From Syntrophobacter fumaroxidans MPOB (GTDB taxonomy: Bacteria > Desulfobacterota > Syntrophobacteria > Syntrophobacterales > Syntrophobacteraceae), in the NCBI RefSeq assembly GCF_000014965.1, contig NC_008554.1, positions 3,460,001 to 3,524,000 on the forward strand: a stretch of DNA of 64,000 nucleotides, read 5' to 3'. Under the pieces are notes generated by a model. That model was not told where the DNA came from. It was given only the letters and a program-made list of their open reading frames with translations, and made no database searches. The translations under genes were made by a program, and so were the position numbers. Below are positions 41,223 to 50,149 of this stretch, piece by piece. How positions within the stretch are numbered: position 1 is the stretch's first letter; each line of letters starts with the position of its first letter.

Positions 41223-41519
41223 ATGAAAGCGGCAATGATTTTTACGGGAAGCGGTCCGATCCTTGTCCTCACCACCTTTGAATCCCTGGAGGACGCGGGG
41301 TTCATCGAGAGGCTGAACGCGCGGGGAATCGCCAAGTTCATCGCTCACGAAGTCTCGGTGGAGAAGGTCAAGAAACAGTACGGAACCCGTTTTTCGGTGA
41401 TCCTCGGTGATCTGTCACAGTCGGACGATCTGCGCGTGATGGACATCGACGGGCACCATGTGTTCCATAGCTTTGCTTTCGATGAGCTCGGACCGGCGGT
41501 GTACCATCCCAAGCACTGA
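41223..41519 (+). CDS. Small conserved-looking protein, 98 aa
   Basis: A small soluble protein with a good ribosome site (GGGAGGGAAAC) before ATG 41223. Sequence FESLEDAGFIERLNARGIAK and HEVSVEKVKKQYGTRFSVIL suggests an alpha/beta fold; the end HHVFHSFAFDELGPAVYHPK is His/Phe rich. I think similar small proteins occur in other deltaproteobacteria but cannot name a family. No operon partner. Confidence 0.6.
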   Translation: MKAAMIFTGSGPILVLTTFESLEDAGFIERLNARGIAKFIAHEVSVEKVKKQYGTRFSVILGDLSQSDDLRVMDIDGHHVFHSFAFDELGPAVYHPKH

Positions 41520-41588
41520 TGAAGGGATGCCGCGCAACGGGCCGTAAGGATACGGCCGCCGGCCGGGCGGCGAAGAGACTGCAGCAAA

Positions 41589-41666
41589 TCCCCTTCTTCC
41601 CTCCTTTGCGCGCAAGGGAGGGCGAGGGGATGTTTTGTTTCCGGGGGGGGGCGCCTCCCCCCCCCC
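41589..41666. repeat. Tandem GC hairpins (REP-like), including a G9/C10 homopolymer hairpin
   Basis: A first imperfect hairpin (41589-41630) pairs TTCCCTCCTTTGCG with CGCAAGGGAGGG, closed by CCCC/GGGG. Directly after it nine consecutive G (41643-41651) face ten consecutive C (41657-41666) across a CGCCT loop, followed by GCGCTTTTGT. On the minus strand the sequence ACAAAAGCGCGGGGG at this edge also begins each arm of the large palindrome at 54625-54731, so the two may belong to one repeat family. It could end transcription of the upstream small gene. Confidence 0.55.
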
Positions 41667-41918
41667 GCGCTTTTGTAAACAATCGTCTACACCTTTCCCG
41701 ACGCGGTGTGGTATTGTTGCCCGCGGCAATCCTCACCGCGGCGGGGGCTCCAGCCATCACTGCGCCGGTCCCCATATTCCCGTCGCCGCACAAATAATGC
41801 TTTGGAGAATCACTCTCCATGCCGATGAACTCTCTGGCATGATGTGGTCGAGCGGACCTGTTCTCGGACGCGGTTTCAGGGGCTCAGGCAAACGGTCTTT
41901 CCTTTCGGAGGCGGGCAA

Positions 41919-43181
41919 ATGGCTGACGAAGACAGCATCACTGAAGTAACGCAGGGACCCGGCGGCGGGTTTTCCGGAGGCGACACGTACACGGAAGTCA
42001 CCAGGCAGTCTCTGCCGAGCAAGATCGGAAGCTCGTTTGGCGGGTTGTTTTTCGGCCTGATCCTGGTGATTGCCGGGATCGTTCTGCTTTTCTGGAACGA
42101 GGGACGAACGGTCAAAACGCATCGCGCCCTTGAAGAAGGCGCGGCGGCGGTGGTGCCCGCCGGCCCCGAAACCGTCAACGCGGTCAACCAGGGGAAACTG
42201 GTGCACATGACGGGGCAGGCCGACGCCGACGCGACTCTGGCCGATCCCGAATTCGGAATCTCGGCCAGGGCGCTCCGGCTCAAACGCAGTGTCGAGATGT
42301 ACCAGTGGAAGGAAGACGAAAAATCGGAAAGCCAGAAGAACTCCGACGGCAGCACGACCAAGCGCACGACCTATTCCTACCGGAAAGTGTGGTCGAGCTC
42401 TCGCATCGATTCGTCCCGCTTCAAGAAACAGGAAAACCATTCGAACCCGGCCGCCATGCCGTACCGGGAGAAGGTTTTCGATGCCCGGACGCGTTTTGGA
42501 GCGTTCACGCTGCCGCCCACTTTGGTCGCGAAGATCCCGGGGGAGGAGGATCTCCCCGTTCCGGATTCCCCGGCGACGGTGCCTGCCTCGCTCCAGGGAA
42601 AGGCGAGAGTGCACGAGGGCGCCTGGTACATCGGTCAAAACCTCCAGGAACCGGCCGTGGGCGACGTCAAGGTCAGGTTCCGGATCAAGAAGCCCGGAAC
42701 CGTCAGCGTGATCGCGAAGCAATGGGGCAACACCTTCGAACCCTACATCACGAAAAACGGGAGAGAGATCGAGCTGGTCGCCGCGGGAGCCCAGAGCCCC
42801 GAAACGATGTTCGCCCACGCCGTGGACGAAAACAAAACCCTCAGCTGGATTTTGAGAGGTGTGGGATTTCTGGTGGTTTTCATCGGGCTGCTCCTGGTCC
42901 TGAACCCGTTTGTGGTGCTGCTGGACGCTTTCAGTTTTCTGGGCAACATTTTCGTGCTGGGGAGCCTCGTGCAAGGCATCCAGGGGCTTGTGGCCGCCGG
43001 GATATTCGTGGTCTCCCTGGTGCTCGGTCTCATCCTGGCGCTTGTCACCATCGCCATCGCATGGATGTTCTACCGTCCGCTCCTGGCGGTGCTGCTCATT
43101 GCCGTCGCGGTGGGCTTGCTTTTCGGGATGCGATTCCTTCCGCGACGCGGCAAGATCGCGCAGCAAGGCGCCGCGGCGTGA
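41919..43181 (+). CDS. TMEM43/LUMA-family membrane protein
   Basis: A 420-aa membrane protein of the TMEM43 (DUF1625) family. One helix follows a short cytoplasmic N-terminus (GLFFGLILVIAGIVLLFWNE), then a large hydrophilic domain (about residues 65-300, with LRLKRSVEMYQWKEDEKSES and KVWSSSRIDSSRFKKQENHS), then four C-terminal hydrophobic helices. The NEGR motif after the first helix is characteristic. ATG 41919 has GGAGGCGGG upstream. Bacterial members are of unknown function; the eukaryotic relative is an inner nuclear envelope protein. It is a single-gene unit. Confidence 0.85.
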   Translation: MADEDSITEVTQGPGGGFSGGDTYTEVTRQSLPSKIGSSFGGLFFGLILVIAGIVLLFWNEGRTVKTHRALEEGAAAVVPAGPETVNAVNQGKLVHMTGQADADATLADPEFGISARALRLKRSVEMYQWKEDEKSESQKNSDGSTTKRTTYSYRKVWSSSRIDSSRFKKQENHSNPAAMPYREKVFDARTRFGAFTLPPTLVAKIPGEEDLPVPDSPATVPASLQGKARVHEGAWYIGQNLQEPAVGDVKVRFRIKKPGTVSVIAKQWGNTFEPYITKNGREIELVAAGAQSPETMFAHAVDENKTLSWILRGVGFLVVFIGLLLVLNPFVVLLDAFSFLGNIFVLGSLVQGIQGLVAAGIFVVSLVLGLILALVTIAIAWMFYRPLLAVLLIAVAVGLLFGMRFLPRRGKIAQQGAAA

Positions 43182-43390
43182 TCATCGCCGCCGGGACCGT
43201 GCTTTTTGGAAAAGCGGCCGTATGATTCGAGGGGTATGGCCGTGTTCCGGGTCGAACCGGAAAAATCACATGAAATTTGGGGAAGAAACATAGGAAGGCC
43301 TTCCCGGGGATGATGGAGCCGGGCGCAGACTCTGACGTGGAGCCGTTCCAGGGACATCCTTAAAAAAGTTTTAACCTTGTGCATTATTTG

Positions 43391-43419
43391 TTGACATGCC
43401 GAGTCTTTTGTACTATTGT
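43391..43419 (+). promoter_or_regulatory. Strong sigma-70-like promoter with no obvious adjacent gene
   Basis: TTGACA (43391-43396) and TATTGT (43414-43419) are separated by exactly 17 bp in an AT-rich pocket of otherwise GC-rich DNA. The nearest downstream start codon on this strand is 43884, more than 450 bp away. A long perfect hairpin begins about 30 bp after the expected +1. Confidence 0.6.
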
Positions 43420-43452
43420 CCACAATGTGCATAACTTCACCTCCATAGTCTC

Positions 43453-43487
43453 CCCCTCTCTGGGGTCGGGGGGGCCCCAGAGAGGGG
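43453..43487. other. 13-bp perfect hairpin downstream of an orphan promoter
   Basis: CCCCTCTCTGGGG (43453-43465) pairs fully with CCCCAGAGAGGGG (43475-43487) around a G-rich 9-nt loop. A pyrimidine-rich stretch ending in GTTTTTCCTTG follows about 13-20 nt later. It could be the 5' end of a small RNA, an attenuator for the gene at 43884, or a palindromic repeat. The rest of 43182-43883 holds no gene. Confidence 0.5.
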
Positions 43488-43883
43488 AACTCTCTCTTCC
43501 GTTTTTCCTTGTTGTCCAGTGGTAAAAATCTGCTTCTAAGAATGATTTTTAGTGTTTTCAAAGCAATGTCGTCCAGAGGGGAGCGATTCCACTCGACGAG
43601 TGGTTTTCAAGGGGCACCCAGTCGCCTTGGAACTCATGTCTTGTGAAAGTATTCACACATTTGCCCGGACATCTTTTCGCCTGCGACGCGCAGACGCATA
43701 GGGATTTCGCCCGTTTCACGGCGTAGACGCCTCCATCGCTCCGCGCACCGCAAACTTTTTCTTTGACAAGTTCCTCTGCGCATCTAGAATCAGAGCCCGA
43801 TGATCGACGGCGGCGGCCACTCGCGGTTTGCCGCGTCATCCGGGAAATCGTTCCAATCAGGGTTCAGAGCGAGGTGTGGCGAC

Positions 43884-44435
43884 ATGGATCCCGGTTTTTG
43901 GAGAAGTGTTTGTTACGCGGTCGTATTTTTGGGGGCTGCGCTGGTGGTGACGGGATCGATCGGCACCTATTACTTCACCGCCAGGATGGAGGCGGTCGCT
44001 CCGTTTCGGCAATCGGTGAAGACGGCGACCGCCGTGTTGGAAATTGCGGTCGAATCGGATGCCAAGATCAACACGGAATACCTCGACAAGGGCGCCACGG
44101 CGGACTTCAGCCGTGAGGGGGAGATTCTTCTCAGGATGTCCTCCGTGTCGTCTTCGGCAAGGCAATCGGGCAGCGGCCGGGTGATCTACGGGGCGAAGCT
44201 CGGCATGAACGCAGCCGATGCGGGCCTTGGAACACCCGTTCAGGCACTGAAGACGGCGGATACGGTCCGAGTCTTCTTTCAGAAAATGCCCCTGGAGAGC
44301 AAGGTCCTCACCGGCAGGCTCTCCGTCACGATCAACGGCGAAGTCCTCGTTGAAATCGACATCCCGTCCCAGGAGGTCAAGGACGGTCTTGTCGCCGCCC
44401 GCGGTATCTTCGGCGCTTTCTCCCATTTCCAGTAG
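43884..44435 (+). CDS. Membrane-anchored protein of unknown function
   Basis: A 183-aa protein with one N-terminal membrane segment (SVCYAVVFLGAALVVTGSIG) and an extracytoplasmic remainder. The soluble part has beta-like segments (GRLSVTINGEVLVEIDIPSQ) and an amphipathic region after the helix (APFRQSVKTATAVLEIAVES). ATG 43884 is chosen because the preceding frame has no ribosome site and the hydrophobic anchor then lies at the N-terminus. I do not recognise a family. It converges with the next gene, leaving a 13-bp gap. Confidence 0.6.
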   Translation: MDPGFWRSVCYAVVFLGAALVVTGSIGTYYFTARMEAVAPFRQSVKTATAVLEIAVESDAKINTEYLDKGATADFSREGEILLRMSSVSSSARQSGSGRVIYGAKLGMNAADAGLGTPVQALKTADTVRVFFQKMPLESKVLTGRLSVTINGEVLVEIDIPSQEVKDGLVAARGIFGAFSHFQ

Positions 44436-44448
44436 GGCCCGGGGCGGT

Positions 44449-44823
44449 TTATTCGAGACCGCGCGAGGATCTTTTTCTCCCGGACAGTCCGAGCACCCTT
44501 TTCATGCGGTCGAAGCGGGGCCTTTTCGGCGACGACAGCTGCGGTTCCTTGTCGTCTTGGGCGCGCACCATTTCCGTGACGTGCCTGTCGGGATCGAAGA
44601 GGCTCTTGTGCGAAAAGGTCCCGACGTCGTCCTCTTCGCCCGCGGGGACGGCGATTTTTCCCGGCTCGTCCACCGGCACGATCGTCGTGAACGGCTCAGG
44701 GCCGCACAGCTCGCCGGACGGCCCCGTCTTCCGCGGCGTGCGGAAAAGGCCGCAGATCACCAGGACAAGCCCGACCGCCGATACAAGTCCGAGAATGACG
44801 TACACGAAGACAATACTGTTCAC
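44449..44823 (-). CDS. Small single-pass membrane protein, unknown
   Basis: A 124-aa protein starting with GTG 44823 that overlaps the stop of the upstream gene (GTGA), so the two are translated together. One N-terminal helix (FVYVILGLVSAVGLVLVICG) is followed by a polar, probably disordered region with many Pro and charged residues (KEPQLSSPKRPRFDRMKRVL). No family recognised. The coupling to the coiled-coil protein suggests a joint envelope-related role, which is inference. Confidence 0.6.
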   Translation of the reverse strand: MNSIVFVYVILGLVSAVGLVLVICGLFRTPRKTGPSGELCGPEPFTTIVPVDEPGKIAVPAGEEDDVGTFSHKSLFDPDRHVTEMVRAQDDKEPQLSSPKRPRFDRMKRVLGLSGRKRSSRGLE

Positions 44824-45722
44824 AGCAGGCTCCTCGGCTTAATGTCCCACCGGTTTTCGGCAACGATGCTTATTTCGACCTCGTAGTAGCCCCTCCTCGG
44901 CCCGTGGAACGGACCTCGACCGCGGGCCGCGCGGCCGGGGCTGCCGGCACCGATGTTCAAAACGGCCCCGGCTTCCGTATCGATGGCACCCGCCAGGTCA
45001 CGCATGACGCCATAGGCCGGGGCAACCTTGAACTCGTCGGAATCCCTGATGGTCGTGGCCACCAGCGGTGCTCCCCCGCGCATTCCCCGGCCGCGCCAAC
45101 TCGGCGATGTCAGGCCGATGAAAAGCTTTTGGTCGGCTCCGGCCACGCGCTTTACCTTCACTTTCACCCGGTCTCCAAGGTGCACGCGCGCAACCGGCAT
45201 TTCTCTGGAAGAGGAAGGATCGTATTTGAATCGGATGGTAACGGCCCTGCCTGCCCCGGGCTTGTGCCGAGCGGCGGATACAGCCTCTTTCGAGGCCCGG
45301 GCCCGGCCTCCACGGGAGGTCTGCCCCACGGAGGGCTTGTCTTGACCGCGGGATGTATCCTTGCCGGCTTTTGCCCGTCCGTCCGGTTTCGCCTGCGACT
45401 GGCCCTGCTCGGATTCCTTCCTCTGGGCGGCCAGGCGGTTTTCCTCCGTCCTCCGGCGGCTCGATTCCTCTTCACGGCGCTTCTGCTGCTCGGCGGCCAG
45501 CCTGACATTGGCGTCGTCAACCTTCCGGCGTTCGATCTCGACCAACTGTCCGAGCTCTTCCGCCCGCTTGCGTTCGCCCTCGGCCTTGGCCGCCTCCATC
45601 GCCACCTTGGTCTTGAATGCCTGCTGCTGCCGTTCCTGCTCGGCCTGTACCAGCAGGATCCCGGCCACGCTCAACGCTATCAGAACACATCCAAGAATCA
45701 CCAATGCCGCTCGACTTCTCAT
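44820..45722 (-). CDS. Membrane-anchored coiled-coil protein, unknown
   Basis: A 300-aa protein with an N-terminal anchor (ALVILGCVLIALSVAGILLV), a long Glu/Arg/Gln/Lys-rich coiled coil (about residues 27-110), a disordered Gly/Ser/Lys linker (about 110-155) and a C-terminal globular domain (about 155-300, AVTIRFKYDPSSSREMPVAR, VHLGDRVKVKVKRVAGADQK) that looks like a beta-rich binding domain. The layout recalls TolA-like periplasm-spanning proteins, but no sequence match to TolA is evident. First gene of a two-gene unit. The 340-bp region upstream (45723-46063) is AT-rich around 45930-45960 and likely contains its promoter and that of the divergent DUF2284 gene. Confidence 0.65.
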   Translation of the reverse strand: MRSRAALVILGCVLIALSVAGILLVQAEQERQQQAFKTKVAMEAAKAEGERKRAEELGQLVEIERRKVDDANVRLAAEQQKRREEESSRRRTEENRLAAQRKESEQGQSQAKPDGRAKAGKDTSRGQDKPSVGQTSRGGRARASKEAVSAARHKPGAGRAVTIRFKYDPSSSREMPVARVHLGDRVKVKVKRVAGADQKLFIGLTSPSWRGRGMRGGAPLVATTIRDSDEFKVAPAYGVMRDLAGAIDTEAGAVLNIGAGSPGRAARGRGPFHGPRRGYYEVEISIVAENRWDIKPRSLL

Positions 45723-46063
45723 GTGAAACCTCTTCAGTGAAAAACCCGCTGCAATCCCACCGCCCGGGACGGTGACGATATCCGTTCCGAAAACCGGGCC
45801 AATAGCTTGTTCCCTCGAATGAAAAGACTTTCGGACCCTGGAAAATGTCTACGCGGATCAGCAAAAACTCGTTCGATTCCTGCAAATCACCAAACCCTCG
45901 AACAACCTTGCATCCGTTTGCACCTTTTTCGGGATCTATTATTTTATAACGGTTATATTTGATTTCAATCCCGCGTGGAACGACCGCGATGTATTCGCTC
46001 CGATTCGCCCGCCGTTGCACGCACCCGTCATGCTTCGAGAAACGACACTCGTGGAGAGACGCA

Positions 46064-46711
46064 ATGGAGCATAATGTCAGGAAAATAACCGTTGACATGA
46101 ATGAAGGCAAGCTGAAGGAGGACCTCGAGCGATATCGGGGCAGGGCCGTCGAGCTGGGTGCATCGAGGGCCATCGTGGTGAGGGCCGAAGCCATTCCGGT
46201 CGACGAACGGGTAACCCTCAAGTGCAGGATTCCGCGATGTTTCGGTTACGGCGCGAGTGCGCATTGCCCGCCCAACACGCTTCAGCCGGCCGAATTGAGG
46301 GAGATCCTGACCAGGTACAAGTGGGCGGTATTCTTCACTCTGGATGTCCCCCCGGAGGTGATCGTCAGGGACAAGAGCACGATCACGGAGAGGGTCGAGG
46401 CATACCAGCTGGTTTTCAAAATCGTCAGCGAAGTCGAATCCGCGGCATTCTATGACGGTCACTACCTGGCGTTCGGGTTTGCCGCCGGGTCGTGCCGTCA
46501 CACGTACTGCGGCCGGCACGAGGACTGCCCGGCCATGCAGGGACGGCGCTGCAGGTTTTCGCTTCTCGCGCGGCCGTCCATGGAAGCCGTGGGCATCGAC
46601 GTCTACAAGATGGTGGCTTCCGCGGGGTGGGACATCTACCCCATCGGGAGCGGCGCGAAGCCGGAAGACATCCCGAAGGGGGTTCTGGCAGGCATCGTCA
46701 TCGTTCAATGA
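46064..46711 (+). CDS. DUF2284 predicted metal-binding protein
   Basis: A 215-aa Cys-rich protein. The motif CRIPRCFGYGASAHCPPN (about residues 47-64) and a second cluster CRHTYCGRHEDCPAMQGRRC (about 141-160) are typical of DUF2284, which is frequent in anaerobes and probably binds an Fe-S cluster or another metal. ATG 46064 is used because upstream codons give no conserved sequence. It ends 13 bp before the DUF523/DUF1722 gene, which is likely co-transcribed. Confidence 0.82.
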   Translation: MEHNVRKITVDMNEGKLKEDLERYRGRAVELGASRAIVVRAEAIPVDERVTLKCRIPRCFGYGASAHCPPNTLQPAELREILTRYKWAVFFTLDVPPEVIVRDKSTITERVEAYQLVFKIVSEVESAAFYDGHYLAFGFAAGSCRHTYCGRHEDCPAMQGRRCRFSLLARPSMEAVGIDVYKMVASAGWDIYPIGSGAKPEDIPKGVLAGIVIVQ

Positions 46712-46724
46712 AGGGCCCGAAACC

Positions 46725-47669
46725 ATGGAGAGCATAAAACTCGGAATCAGCGCGTGTCTGCTGGGAGAACCGGTCAGATACGACGGCGGCCACAAGCTCG
46801 ATCGTTTCCTGAGGGACACGCTCGGCCGCTACGTTCAGTACGTGCCCGTATGCCCGGAAGTGGAATGCGGCATGTCCGTGCCCAGGGAATCCATGCACCT
46901 CGAGGGCGATCCGGAGGCTCCACGCCTGATCACCACGCGCACCGGGCGGGACATGACCGCCATGATGGTCGAATGGGCCCGCCGCCGCCTGGAAGAACCG
47001 GCGCTTCAAGATCTGTGCGGCTTCGTTTTCAAGAGCAATTCTCCGAGCAGCGGCATGGAAAGGGTGAAGATATTCAAGGACGGCATGCCGAAACGGAATG
47101 CGTCCGGGATCTTCGCCGGCCTTTTCATGAAACGCTTTCCTCTGGTTCCCGTGGAAGACGAGGGAAGGCTGCACGATCCCGTGCTGCGGGAGAACTTCAT
47201 CGAACGCATTTTCATCGCCAGGAGATGGCGCGAGGTTATGAACCAGGGCACAAAAGCCGGCGACCTCGTCGATTTCCACTCCCGTCATAAGCTCCAGCTC
47301 ATGGCTCACAGTCCGAAGCATTTGAGTGCCATGGGAAAGTTGGTCGCGGAGGGCAAGAAGGTGCCCTCCGCCCAATTGCGCGCCGAGTATCACCGGTTGC
47401 TCATGGAAGCCCTCAAGCTCAAGGCCACCGCGAAGAAGAACACCAACGTCCTGCAGCACATCATGGGCTACTTCAAGAAGGAATTGTCGCAAGACGAAAA
47501 GCAGGAACTGCTGGAAATCATCGACCGCTACCACGACGGATTCGTGCCGCTGATCGTGCCGGTGACGCTCATCGGTCACTACGTTCGCAAATACGATCAG
47601 CCGTATCTCAAAGGCCAGTATTATCTCAACCCGCACCCGATCGAATTGCAGTTGCGCAATCACGTCTGA
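46725..47669 (+). CDS. DUF523-DUF1722 (YbgA-like) protein
   Basis: A 314-aa two-domain protein. The N-terminal DUF523 part has GISACLLGEPVRYDGGHK and VCPEVECGMSVPRE with conserved Cys, and CGFVFKSNSPSSGMERVK. The C-terminal DUF1722 part has DFHSRHKLQLMAHSPKHLSA and ends YLNPHPIELQLRNHV. The family has been proposed to act in tRNA/thiouridine sulfur chemistry; treat that as tentative. ATG 46725 lies in the same operon as the DUF2284 gene. Confidence 0.88.
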   Translation: MESIKLGISACLLGEPVRYDGGHKLDRFLRDTLGRYVQYVPVCPEVECGMSVPRESMHLEGDPEAPRLITTRTGRDMTAMMVEWARRRLEEPALQDLCGFVFKSNSPSSGMERVKIFKDGMPKRNASGIFAGLFMKRFPLVPVEDEGRLHDPVLRENFIERIFIARRWREVMNQGTKAGDLVDFHSRHKLQLMAHSPKHLSAMGKLVAEGKKVPSAQLRAEYHRLLMEALKLKATAKKNTNVLQHIMGYFKKELSQDEKQELLEIIDRYHDGFVPLIVPVTLIGHYVRKYDQPYLKGQYYLNPHPIELQLRNHV

Positions 47670-47782
47670 GCGGGAGGACATTCCTGCGGCGCGGTCCCGG
47701 CCGGTTGCGCTCACCGTGTTTCACGAAAAGGACGGAGCGCGCGACGGCACATCGGCAACCTTCAATTTACGGAGAGGCTTCC

Positions 47783-48586
47783 ATGAACGTTCCCAGCATC
47801 GACTACGCGGTCCTGGATCGACCGGAAGTGGTGAATCACCTTTTTTACCCCAGGCGTGAATGGCAGATGGAAAAATCGTTTTCATCGTCAGAAGACATCC
47901 TGATACCCGTGGAGCGGGACGTGGCCGTGGGCGCCCGCTTCCACGCAGCCGGGAAAGCGGCTCTGAACATCCTGTTTTTCCACGGCAACGGTGAAATCGT
48001 CGCGGACTACGACGACCTCGCCGCACTCTACAACCGGATGAACGTCAATTTTCTGCCCGTGGACTACCGCGGCTACGGCCGCTCCACGGGGAGCCCCACC
48101 GTGTCGGCCATGATGAAAGACTGCCACGTGATTTTCGAATTCGTCCGAAACCGGCTCAAAGACGACGGCTACACGGGTCCCCTGGTGATTATGGGGCGCT
48201 CGCTGGGCAGCGCTTCGGCCCTCGAGCTCGCCGCCGCTCATAAGGATGCAATCGACGGGCTCATCATCGAAAGCGGTTTCGCCTACGCCGGCCCTCTGCT
48301 GGAGTTGATGGGCGTGGACGCCCGTGCCATCGGATTCAAAGAGGAAGAAGGCTTCCGGAACGTGGACAAGATCCGGGCCTTCAACAAACCGACCCTGATC
48401 ATTCACGCGGAGCGCGATCACATCATCCCGTTCAGCGACGGGCAGGCACTGTTCGAAGCCTCCCCCGCCGAAGGGAAGTTCTTTCTCAAAATCCCGCGAG
48501 CCAACCACAACGACATTTTCGCGCTGGGGCTGACGGAGTACATGGCGGCGATCCGGGCTTTCACCGAGGGTCTCAAAGCCCGTTGA
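47783..48586 (+). CDS. Alpha/beta hydrolase
   Basis: A 267-aa soluble hydrolase. The oxyanion region is FFHGNGEIVADYDDLAALYN, the nucleophile elbow GRSLGSASALELA (Ser in GxSxGS), the acid is likely Asp in IHAERDHIIPF, and the histidine lies in PRANHNDIFALG. It resembles the BAAT/YqkD-like peptidase_S9-type cytoplasmic hydrolases. ATG 47783 follows GGAGAGG. Substrate unknown and no operon partner. Confidence 0.85.
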   Translation: MNVPSIDYAVLDRPEVVNHLFYPRREWQMEKSFSSSEDILIPVERDVAVGARFHAAGKAALNILFFHGNGEIVADYDDLAALYNRMNVNFLPVDYRGYGRSTGSPTVSAMMKDCHVIFEFVRNRLKDDGYTGPLVIMGRSLGSASALELAAAHKDAIDGLIIESGFAYAGPLLELMGVDARAIGFKEEEGFRNVDKIRAFNKPTLIIHAERDHIIPFSDGQALFEASPAEGKFFLKIPRANHNDIFALGLTEYMAAIRAFTEGLKAR

Positions 48587-48645
48587 GAAAGGCGGGGAAA
48601 GTCTTTCCGGGCCGGCTTATTCCCGGACGCGCGGATTGTTTTTTC

Positions 48646-48674
48646 TTGACGGGCCATTTCATCGTCAATAAGAT
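48646..48674 (+). promoter_or_regulatory. Sigma-70-like promoter before the GntR regulator
   Basis: TTGACG (48646-48651) and TAAGAT (48669-48674) are 17 bp apart. They lie about 155 bp upstream of the regulator start at 48828. A second TTGACA at about 48691 has no good -10. The long leader between this promoter and the gene has no other feature I recognise. Confidence 0.45.
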
Positions 48675-48827
48675 CGAAGCTGCCTGAATTGACATACCAT
48701 CTACAAGACTACTTTCTTGGTCTTCCACGGGAGAATGTACACATACGGCGGTTATTCCGGCCTTCGGCACATCCGCGGTCAAGCCCGGCCGCGCGGGACG
48801 AAACCGCCTTTCGCTCGAGAGGTTTGC

Positions 48828-49496
48828 ATGGTCCAGGCCGGAGACAAAAGCAATGTGAAATCAAAGAATCAGGAGGCTTACAGGGCCATCAAGGAAATGA
48901 TCCTGGAGCGGCATCTCTTTCCCGGACAGAAGCTCGTTTACAGAGATCTGGAACAACGCCTCGGCATGAGCAAGACGCCGATCATCAACGGCCTGATGAT
49001 GCTCGAAAACGAACATCTCGTTGTGTCTGAAAAGAATCGCGGTTATCACATTCGCTACGTCAACCGCCGGGAAGCCGAATACATTTACGATCTCAGGGAA
49101 AAACTGGAAGACATCGCCATCGAATATGCAATCGCCAATCACGACAAGAGAGATCTTGCCCTTCTCAAGAGAAAGCTGGTTGCCTACCGTAAATATCGCA
49201 ACGACACATTCAATCAGAAGAGGCTGGCCCTCGACGTCGACTTCCACGTTCAGATCGCCGGTATGGGCAAGAATCCCTTTTTCGTCCAAATGGTCAGGCA
49301 GTATTACGAGAGCGTTCATTTCATGTTCAAGGCCGTCTTCCTGACGCCGAGCCCGGATCGATTCGACCGTTTCAAGGACGAACACGAGCGGCTCTACGGC
49401 GCCATCAAGAGCAAAGACCTCGAGGCAGCCAGGCGTATCGGGCGGGAACACATTCGAGGGGCCAGGGAACTGCTGATCAAGTTGATCCCCGAGTGA
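48828..49496 (+). CDS. GntR-family (FadR subclass) transcriptional regulator
   Basis: A 222-aa regulator with an N-terminal winged helix (about residues 8-75, AYRAIKEMILERHLFPGQKL and LEQRLGMSKTPIINGLMMLE) and a C-terminal all-helical FCD ligand-binding domain (about 85-215, with DVDFHVQIAGMGKNPFFVQM and HERLYGAIKSKDLEAARRIG). FCD domains often bind a carboxylate through a metal site, and His/Asp residues are present in those positions. Ligand and target genes are unknown; the flanking genes do not form an obvious pathway. Confidence 0.9.
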   Translation: MVQAGDKSNVKSKNQEAYRAIKEMILERHLFPGQKLVYRDLEQRLGMSKTPIINGLMMLENEHLVVSEKNRGYHIRYVNRREAEYIYDLREKLEDIAIEYAIANHDKRDLALLKRKLVAYRKYRNDTFNQKRLALDVDFHVQIAGMGKNPFFVQMVRQYYESVHFMFKAVFLTPSPDRFDRFKDEHERLYGAIKSKDLEAARRIGREHIRGARELLIKLIPE

Positions 49497-49580
49497 AACG
49501 GCGGGTGAAATCGCGAGGAAAGAGCCGGCGCCGCAATGCCCGGTCGGGCTTCACACCCCGGGGTTACTGGTGACGTGGCG

Positions 49581-50108
49581 CTAAACGCCGGCGAAAAGCT
49601 CCACGCATATATAATTATAACAAGCGATACCCACGCGATTATACTCGATATTTTTGATGTTCTCACGATGCGTGGGACTGTTCATCAAGTTCCGGTGGGT
49701 GATCTCGGCGGTATTGTCGCCCTGGGCTAGATTCTCCCCGGCGCACCGTTCCCGGCCTTTGTAACAGGTATAGACGTAACTCCACGCGGGGTTTCCCTCG
49801 CTCCTCGGGTCCGTGTGCGCAAAGAACCTCTCATCCCCGAGATGCTTGTCCATCTGGTAAACGATGTATTTGGCGCGCTTGAACGCCTGGCCCGCCAGGC
49901 ATTCGTCCCAACGCAGCTGCCGGTTTTCCTGCCGCGCCAGCTGGTATAGGCGCCTGGCCTTCTGCCGCTCTTCGCGGCTCGGGACGACGGCACCTTCCAT
50001 GAGTTTCCTGGGAGGAGGGGGGGGAGGCTGCCGGCGGGCAGCGTCATAGGCGTGCGACACCGAGATCAAAAACCACAGCACGAGAAAGGCACTCAAAACC
50101 TGTTTCAT
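49581..50108 (-). CDS. Secreted CAP-domain (SCP/PR-1-like) protein
   Basis: A 175-aa exported protein with a signal peptide (SAFLVLWFLISVSHA), a Pro-rich linker (RRQPPPPPPRK) and a CAP domain: RLYQLARQENRQLRWDECLA, HTDPRSEGNPAWSYVYT, CAGENLAQG, the MNSPTHRENI helix and the final YNRVGIACYNYICVELFAG. The His and Glu of the CAP cavity are present. Bacterial members are usually extracytoplasmic with unclear function. Confidence 0.88.
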   Translation of the reverse strand: MKQVLSAFLVLWFLISVSHAYDAARRQPPPPPPRKLMEGAVVPSREERQKARRLYQLARQENRQLRWDECLAGQAFKRAKYIVYQMDKHLGDERFFAHTDPRSEGNPAWSYVYTCYKGRERCAGENLAQGDNTAEITHRNLMNSPTHRENIKNIEYNRVGIACYNYICVELFAGV

Positions 50109-50149
50109 CTTCCCGCTCCGTCATCCGCAAAGCCCGGCCCCGCTCGCGT

